Shown piece after piece: positions 18,301 through 27,300 of a DNA stretch of 47,916 nucleotides (positions within the stretch are counted from its first letter, which is position 1; every line of letters begins with the position of its first letter). Both the position numbers and the translations under genes were made by a program. This DNA is from Clostridia bacterium. GTDB lineage: Bacteria > Bacillota > Clostridia > Christensenellales > UBA1242. Location of the stretch: assembly GCA_017938505.1 (NCBI GenBank), contig JAGBBH010000028.1, positions 1-47,916 of the forward strand, written 5' to 3'. Below the pieces are notes generated by a model. It did no database searches and had not been told where the DNA came from. It saw only the letters and a program-made list of their open reading frames with translations.

Positions 18301-21300
18301 CTTAAGTTGTGTGTCAACTGCTGCAAACTCAACATATTCATCTTGCAAATCGTCATAAAGTTGAAGTTCAAACTCTTTAACAACGACCGCACCGTTTTTG
18401 ATTTGAAGTTTAAAGTCTTCCGTCAAGTTCAATGTATAACCCGCTTCCTCAAAATCAACTTCCGTGATTGCTGGATTTTTCGCTGTGTCATAAGACAAAA
18501 TCAATCTTCCGCCTGCTGTAATGGTGAATGTTCCAACTCTTGTAGAGTTTCCAGCTTCAGTAAGCACTCCATTCTCATAAAGAACAACCCCATTATGAGT
18601 AAAGATAAAGTTTTCTTTCACATCAGCAACAACATCTGCAAAATATAATGCATATTCTCCAACAGCTTCGCCCGCTTCACGAGAGAATCTAACTGCAAAA
18701 TTTTGAGATGCACAAGTTACATAACTTTTCAATTCAGGGTCAGGAGAATTGAAAACTTTTTCAAGTGCAAATTCATAAGTGTTAAGTTCAATTGTCGTTG
18801 GCGAAATAGTCATAACAAATTCTTTGTCAGAATCTTGCACAGTTTCAGCAAATTCATAAACATCATCATCAACGCAAAGAACAATTCTATATGTTCCAGC
18901 ATCTTTCATTGTTGTAGTTTCAGTTCCGTTGAAATAAACCTTATAGAAAATTGAACCAGTTGTAACATAATAAAGTTGTTGCACAGATGCCGCATTAGAA
19001 TAGTCTATTTTTTCGTTGTCATAAATATAGTAAGTAATTTTCATACTCCAACTATCTATTTGGTCTCTGCCATTATATTCTCTTTCTGTGCTTTCACCTG
19101 TTGTTGGTGCTTCGACTTCAGAAATTAAATATCTCATAAATTTCAACGAGAAGTCAACGCTTGCGGTTGAGGACTTCTTTGTTTTGTCAACCAAACTGTC
19201 AACAAACTCAGATTTGACTGTTGCCTCAATTTCAAGACGATAATCGCCATCGTCTGACGCTTCTCCCCTTGATGCCAAAGTCAATGTTTCACTAGACTCA
19301 AATTTTACCTTTTTATACGAGCCATCTTCCGCCTTTTTCAGCCAAGTGTATGCATAGGTGTAAATGTCTGTGTTTTTGTTTAAGAATGAAACAATTTCCC
19401 CAACTGAAAGACCTGTAAAGGTATGAACTGAATATTTCAATGCTTCAGGACCAACTATACGAACTAATTTGATGTCTTCAACTTCCCAATAGGCTCTCAA
19501 AACAACTGTCGCAAAGATATCTCCAACTTCACTAATTCCTGTGTAAACTTGCCCAGAGCCAAGGTCTTCGCCTTCAAAAATGTCGGCAATGTCTTTAATT
19601 CCAAACTTGGTTACTGCTCTAAGGTCGCTTAAAACAAAACCTTTAACCGATGGATAGATAATGTCATTTTGTGTTGAAGAACCAAGTTTCAACAAACTTG
19701 TTTCAACAGATTCTGGTTTATACAACTTTTTGTCAATGTTATAGTCATATTGCACCAAAACCAAATCGGTGTATGTTGCATAATAACTTGCTGTGGTAAG
19801 AGTTTCTTCATTAAAGTCAATATCTTCTTTCTTTATAATCAAATTGCTATCAACAACATCTGCCTGTTCATCAATGCTATAAATTTCAACATCTGACCAT
19901 TGATAGAGTCTTACAAAACCATCATCACCAATAACTTGCATTGAAGTTGCAATTTCAATTTCTTTGACAGCAGCGCTCATCAAAAATTCGAGAGCATTCG
20001 TCCCATTGTTCTTAATTTCCCCAATAAGCAAGCCATCAATTGACACAACTCCGTTTTTAATTAATTTGCTTCCATCTGGAGCAGTGTCTGACTGCCTAAT
20101 TGTTCCTGAAACACCTTCATTTTCATAAGAAATTGAAACAATGTTGAGAAGGTCTGATGCCAAATCACTTGAAACCAGTTCGTTTTCAAACCCCCCTGGT
20201 TTCTTGGTGAAATAGTTTGCATAAACCTTCAATGCCGCAACACCATCAATTGAAAGAATTGTATAAACTTCATCTTCTGCAAGGACAAGTTTGAACTGTT
20301 CTGTCAACAATGAATATTGATAACCTTCTCCGACTTTTTGCTTAAGTGCCACTTCAACTTCATCAAAATACAATCCGTTTTCATTGTCAACAAAATTAAA
20401 ATTTGTCGAGTTTGTATTATTTCCAGCATTGGAAGTGTAAAGTTTTGCATTAATTGCAAACAATTGGTCATTCTTTTCGCAATCTTGCAAATAGAATGTT
20501 TTTCCAAAAAGTTCAATTGAAGTCGAATCTTCATACCACTTAACTTCTTGAACATTAGAGTTGAAGTATGCCGACATTGATTCCGCCCCGTTTTCAACTT
20601 CAATAATTTGAGGAAACATATATGTCTGCTGTGGAAGCAACAAATAAGGTTTTTCTTCCTCGTCAACAAGATATTCGTAATTGCCAAGAGCATTTGTTGA
20701 ACTTGTTAAATAGATTCTCGTTTCATAAGATTTCAATGGCATAAAATATTTTGCCAAATCAACAATCTTAACTGAATGTGCAGAAGCCTCAGTTGCAATA
20801 AGTGCATTGTCAACCGTTGGTGAATTCACATTTGCCGAAACCTTATAGAAAGACGACAAATCAATTTTTGCCTCATCTTTTGTTACATCATAATATGTAA
20901 AAAGAGTTGTTTTTTCAATGATTTCTTCATATTCTTCTTCATTTTCAGAAACATAAGTCGTAAAATCTGAATATGTCCATTTTTTATAAGTTAAATGTTC
21001 TTCTCCAACATTTGTATGACTTAAGAGATAATATTTTGTCATAATGAAGTTGTAAACTTCCAAATTAGACAATGCATTAGAAAGATTTTCGCTTTCTTTA
21101 ATAATCTCAACTGCATCAGAAATTGCTGGTGCGGCGCTAACTTTGTCTTGCACCTCTTTTTTGATGTAAGGTTTCATAATTCTTTGCAAGTTAGACAACC
21201 TTGCAATGTCATCAACAAATGCAGTCAACTGTGCTTTGTTTATTTTTAAATTAAATGTAAATGTCTTTGCCCACAGTTGCCCCAAATTGAAATATGTTGC

Positions 21301-24300
21301 CTCATCTGTGAGGGACAATCCTAAAACAACCTGATATGTTCCAGCATTGCGAACCTCAAAACTGAAGCCTTTGCCATCTGCAATTGTTGCATCTGATGAA
21401 CTTAACAACCATTCAAATTTTGCTGTTTCAATTTCACTAAGAGCCAAAGACATATCAGTTTCGTTAGCGGTAATGTTAATTCCATTTTTGCTTGCAATGT
21501 TCTCACTTGCAAATTTTGTTGCCAAATAGAGGGTATGTGCTGTTGCATTATAGGTTTGTTCGCCAAAATCAGTGCTGTTTAAATCAAGTTCAACTGAGTC
21601 TGAGATATAAGTCCACTTTGCATAAAGTTTCAACACCGGCGTTGCAGAAATGTTGCAAGTTAAAACATCTAAATTAAAAATCGTTTCACCAACAATTTTC
21701 TGCTCATTGGTTTCATTAAAAGCATAGAAACCAACAAACTCAAATCCCTTTCTTGTTGGCGTAAGGTCATCAATTCTAACATCATTATCTTCTTCATCTC
21801 TAAGTTGATTGAAGTTAAAACCATAAGTCATATAATATGTAAGAACTTTACCTTTTCTATCCGCTTCCAAAATCGTTTCTCCATTGATTTTTTCTGCATT
21901 GTTAAGATAAATATGCAACACATAGTCAGTGATTTCTTCCCAAGTTGCAAAGACTTCAACATCACCCGCAAAAACAAATCTTCCGTTTGCATCAAACAAT
22001 GCATTTGAAACCTTTCTTACGCCGCGTTTGTCAAAAACATCAACCAAGTCATATTGCCAACTTGCCAAGCCATAACCAATTCTCATAAGCCTGCTTGAAT
22101 CAGGGACAACATATTCTTCGCCACTAGCACCAACGGTAATGTTTGGAGCAGGAGATTCTCCAAGCACAGAATCATAAACAATGCTAATTGAGAAAGTATC
22201 TTTAATATATTGCCCCAAGAACTCTCCACCATTTGCATTGAATGTTATTGTGTAAGTGTTTGGAGTCCACAATCTATACAAATGCAAATCAACAGAAGTT
22301 TCCTCGCTTTCTTGAGATTCCGTTTCAAAGAAGTTGTAATCCAAATAGAGATTTGAACCGTTTAATGTTTTTTCTCCATTTGTCCAGAAATCATTATATG
22401 GCAATTCATAGCCTTTTCTTGTTGCATAAACTTCTTCTGGATTAAAGATTTTTGCCGTTCCATCAATCAAACCAGAGAAAGTGTCATTAAGATAAATTGA
22501 GTTTAATGAAAATTGACTTGAAAGTTTTACAACCGCATTTGTTGTTTCTGTGCCATCTTTATCAAAAACTTGTCCATTAAGTCCGTCGCCATAAACATTG
22601 CCAATACCTGTTCCAGAGTGGAGATAGATATTTGCGAATTTTTGTCTAAACACTGGTTGCAAATAATAAGCACTTAAAACTCCAATTTCAGCGTTTGTTT
22701 CAAGAAGCGTTTTCATAACATCATAGAGGTCAATGTTGTCAGTAAACTTGCTTGCAGAAAGGACTTCAACCAAAGCACCTTCAACCTCAACTTGTCGGCC
22801 TTCACCGTCAAACAATCTGTATCCTGCAAGGTAGAACGAAGCACTATTTCCTTTCGCACTCTTAATCATTTTCAAGTCATCAAGCAAACTGTCCGTTTCT
22901 GTTAAAGTCGAATAATCAAAATCAACTCTGCCCTCAACTGCAATTTTATTATCCTTTCCCGCAAGAGTTACATTGTCGCCAACAAGCAAACTTGAAGCCG
23001 TATAAAGAATGTTAGTTCCAATTTCACCGTTCCAGTCAAGAACATAAATCGAACTATCCATTTGAATCGACAAACTCTTTCTTTGATAAACCGCATAAAG
23101 AGTTATCCTGTATCTTTCATTTTCTTCACTTTGCCCTGTTACGGTGTATCTGTCAATAAAATCAAATTGTTGTCTTTGTCCAGCATCTCTAAACACATCA
23201 GTTGTAAAACCAGAATAATTATAACCTTCAACATACCAATCATAGAATTCATAACCATAGTTATCACCAAGTTGAGTGTTAATAACAATTTCATCTTCAA
23301 ATTTGATTGTTGAACTTTTGCTAACATAACCCGCACCATTTACTGTAACTGTTGCTGTAACCTTTGAATTTTCTTCAACAAACTTGTTTTTGTTTGCAGA
23401 CGAAACAAACTCATCAATTTTTCCATATTGGACAAATTTTGTTGAATAGTCAATGTTATAGAAAATGTCTGTGCAACAAAGTGAAATCGTATAATAACCC
23501 GGCAACATCTTTTTCAAGTCGTTTTCTGCAAGAGTGATTGTATAAGTGTCTCGCTTAACCCCAACCGTCAATGCCTCATTTTGCGCTGGAGTGATTACGC
23601 TTGTGCTTGTAAAGAACGAACCGCTTTCAATGTTGTTTGTTAAATCTTCAACAACATTAGGGTCATTTGATTCAATGTGATTTACCTTAATTCTAATGTT
23701 GAAATCCGCTTTAGGTGCCCAAACAAGTTTTGTGTCATACTTAAATTTATAATAGTCTGACGCTTTAATCTCAAAAGAGAAGCCAGTTGTCAATGTAGTG
23801 TCTATGTCATAAGTGTTACCATTTACAAATGAAAGTTTTGGCAATTTTTTAACTGGAATTCCATAGATGTCGTTACCATCTTTATCAACAAGTTTGAGTG
23901 CAAAAACAATTGTTGTATATTCACTTTGAATAAAAATCTCTGGATTTTCAGTACCTGTTGTTGGCAAGGAGTCGAAGTTTGTAAGTGCAATAAACTTCAT
24001 AATTCCTTTCGTGTCAGGAGTAATTCCATTTGCATCAGGATTGTTTCCACTAAGGTTGAAATATTCAAACTCTCCATTCAAAGAACTGCTAACTGGTTTG
24101 ACATTTTTAAACTTCAATTGTGAAACATCTTGTGTTGCAAAAATTGTGGCAAATGTAGAATTTGTGTAAGCATAAACCCTTGCCTGACCACTACTCAAAG
24201 TTCCCATTGTGTCATAAGCCACAAGGTGTGCAATTTTGTTCCAACTCGAATCTGTTTGATAGAGTGTAACAACATAAGTATCCACATCTTGTTCATAAAC

Positions 24301-27300
24301 GAAATATAAATCTGATTTGCTGTTATAGTGATAAACAACCCTCACTTGATTTCCATTAACCAAATATTCCGAAGTGTTAAGTTCAACTGTCGCGTTCATC
24401 TTGTCCTGCACAATTGAAGATGAAATCATTGCATTGTTATAAAAATCATATCCCACATAAATTTTGTTTGATTTTGCTTCATCAACCGCCGTTTGTCTTA
24501 AAATGAAATCCCCATTCAAAGCAGACAAACTCATTGGTTCAATTCCATTTCTCATTACATAAACATCATCAAAATCGTCAAGCATTGGTGCAAGTCCAAA
24601 GTAAATCCCAGGGCCAACCGTCGTTGGAACAGAGTTAAACTCTCTTGCAAGTCTGATTCGCAATTCAAAATCACCAACCAAGTGAACAAATTTATTTTTG
24701 CTAAGTGCTTTTCTGTCCGCTTTGTCTTCTTCAATCATTGTCGCATCAAAAATGTAAGAACCAAAGTTGAAGTCAGCCTCATTTTCCAGACAAACAAATT
24801 CCACAGATTCTGTTTCAGAAAAACAATAGCCCGTCTTCAAAACATAATCCACTTGCAAATAGTCGCCCGCTTTAACACTGAAAGAGGTGTCAAATTCAAA
24901 TTCAGCATAGGCAACAGAATCATCTTGAGAAATTGTCAGATTTTCATAGTTTCTAACAATTGTCTTTTGAAGAACATTTTCACGATAATATTTCAAAGAA
25001 ACCGATTCAATCGCATCTTCAAATTTAAAATCTTTTGCAAATTGCTCTTCAGTTTTTTGAAGTTTAATTTTATAACTATATTGCTTTTCAGTGTCGTCCC
25101 AATCTGCATATAAAACCTTGTTTTTATTTGCAAACTCTCCAGCACTGATTGGTTTTGAGAAAACCCCGTTGCTATATTCATAATAAATTCCCGCAACCTC
25201 GAAGTTTCCATCTCTCAAATAAATCATTTCTCCATCAAGATATCTAGGGGTTCTGAAAATATCTGGATTTTCGCCAATAAATGAGTCATATTCATAATAG
25301 TAAGTTACATAAACACGGTTTGCCCCATCAAGTTGCCACAAAGAATTTCCTGAATATGCCTGATATTCCGTTTCAAACTTGTCAAATTCATATTCGTTGT
25401 AAATAACTTTAATTTGAATGTAATCATCAAGACTTCCGCTTCCTTCAATGTAAACAGCATTGATTCCTTTTAGAATGTCTTTAGAAAAATCTATTGTTTC
25501 CCCAACCAAGTCTTGCACCGCATTGTTATAACGATAACAAAGCAATCTCGAACCTCTTTTTATGATAACATCAGTTTCACCATAATAATCAGATGTTTTT
25601 GGAAGCCAAGAAATCGTGATGTCGCTAGAAACTCCAATGCTTTCATTTTTTGCAAACGAAGTGTCAATAACTCTTGAAGAAGAAGTTTGAGGAAGCGTTA
25701 TGCTCTTTGTTGATTGAAGCATAAGCAAATGATATTCACCTTTATAAATATCACCACCATCATCATAAACAGCCCCACCATTCGTGTTCAAAGTGATGTC
25801 ATATCCATAAACAACATTTGAAACCTTTCCCGTTTCAAAATCAACAACAGTTGAATTTTCTACCCCGCCATTAGCATTGGCATTGAGTTTTCCATAAAAA
25901 ACATAAAGAGGCTTCGCAGAATTTACCATTCCGCCAATAGCAGAAATTTGGTCATCTTCATCTCTACAGTTGATGATATATGTATTTTCTCCAACAGTCC
26001 CAACCAAAGCTCCCGTTCTGTTGTAAGCAGTTGCAGAATTAATCAAATACATTTGCCCTACCACCAGGTTTTTAATCACTGCGTTTTTAGTAATGCCAAA
26101 CAATCCGTGATAATTGAATTTTTCAAGCAACGAACAAGTAATTCCCCCAATCGTAAATCCATTGCCATCAAAAACTCCTTCAAAAGGATTTGCCTCACTA
26201 TCACCAATTGGTTTCCAAGTTCTTCCTGTCAAATCAATGTCGTTTTGAAGTGAATAATATTTTCCCGCCATTGATGATGAATAGTTGAATGACAACCAAC
26301 CAAGGTCCCCTGCAGTTCTAATCAAATAAGGATTGTCAACGGTTCCACTTCCTTCAAGTGAATCAGAATAACTATAATCTACACCATTGTCGGCATTTGC
26401 ATTGTTAAATGCGTTCTTGAGATATGGAAAAGAACCATTCAAACTTGCACTGATTGCCCAGACATTATCAAAATCCCACACCCCAAAAGCAGAGATATAT
26501 TTGTTATGTGCATAAAGTCCTCTGCTTTGAGCCATTGTTCTAAATTTATAAACCGATTCATAAGTCGATGTTGGCGACTCTGTGTAAAGCGATGCCCCAC
26601 GGTCATAAAAAACTTTTCCTTGAACACTTCCGCTTGGTGCCAAGTTGTAAAGGTGGCTCTTATAGATGTATGAAGACTCATATTCTTGCACAGCACTAGT
26701 TGCCCCTTCAACACTTCCAAGAGCATAAACATCTGCAAATGTTGTCCTTGCACCATTCACATAACCAACAAGTCCACCAGCATACAAAACTTCCTCATCG
26801 CCAAAGGAAATATTTCCAGCATTGTAAGAAGTCGTAATCGTTGTCGCCCTTGTTGTTGAAGCACCTTCAATCATTGTAAACGCAGATTCTCCAATCAGCC
26901 CTCCAACAAAAGCAGTGTCTGCCTCTGCGACTAAATTTGCAATGCTATAACAATTTCTAATCGCCCCGCCATTTGAAGCTCCAACAAGCCCCCCCAAATG
27001 AATTCGAGAAACAGTTGAGGTCACATTCATTTCATTTGCAATTACTGCACATTCTTCAAATGATGTTCCACCATAAGAAGCACCGGCAATTCCACCCACA
27101 AAATTGTCATACCCATTTGAAAAATCAATTTCAACATTTGACAAAAGTCTTCTAAGCGTTGTGTTATCTGCAGTTCCAACAACCCCGCCAATACCAACAG
27201 CGTCAACCCCAGAACCAGAACCACTCAAGGAAATTTTGCCCTCAACAGAACAATCTTCAATTGATGCATTTTTAACATTACCAGCAAGAACGCCAGTTGA

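Noticed and set aside
24682..25113. Plus-strand ORF of 143 codons
   Set aside because: Antisense to giant gene 1, with low-complexity basic and Phe-rich translation typical of shadow frames in AT-rich genes.
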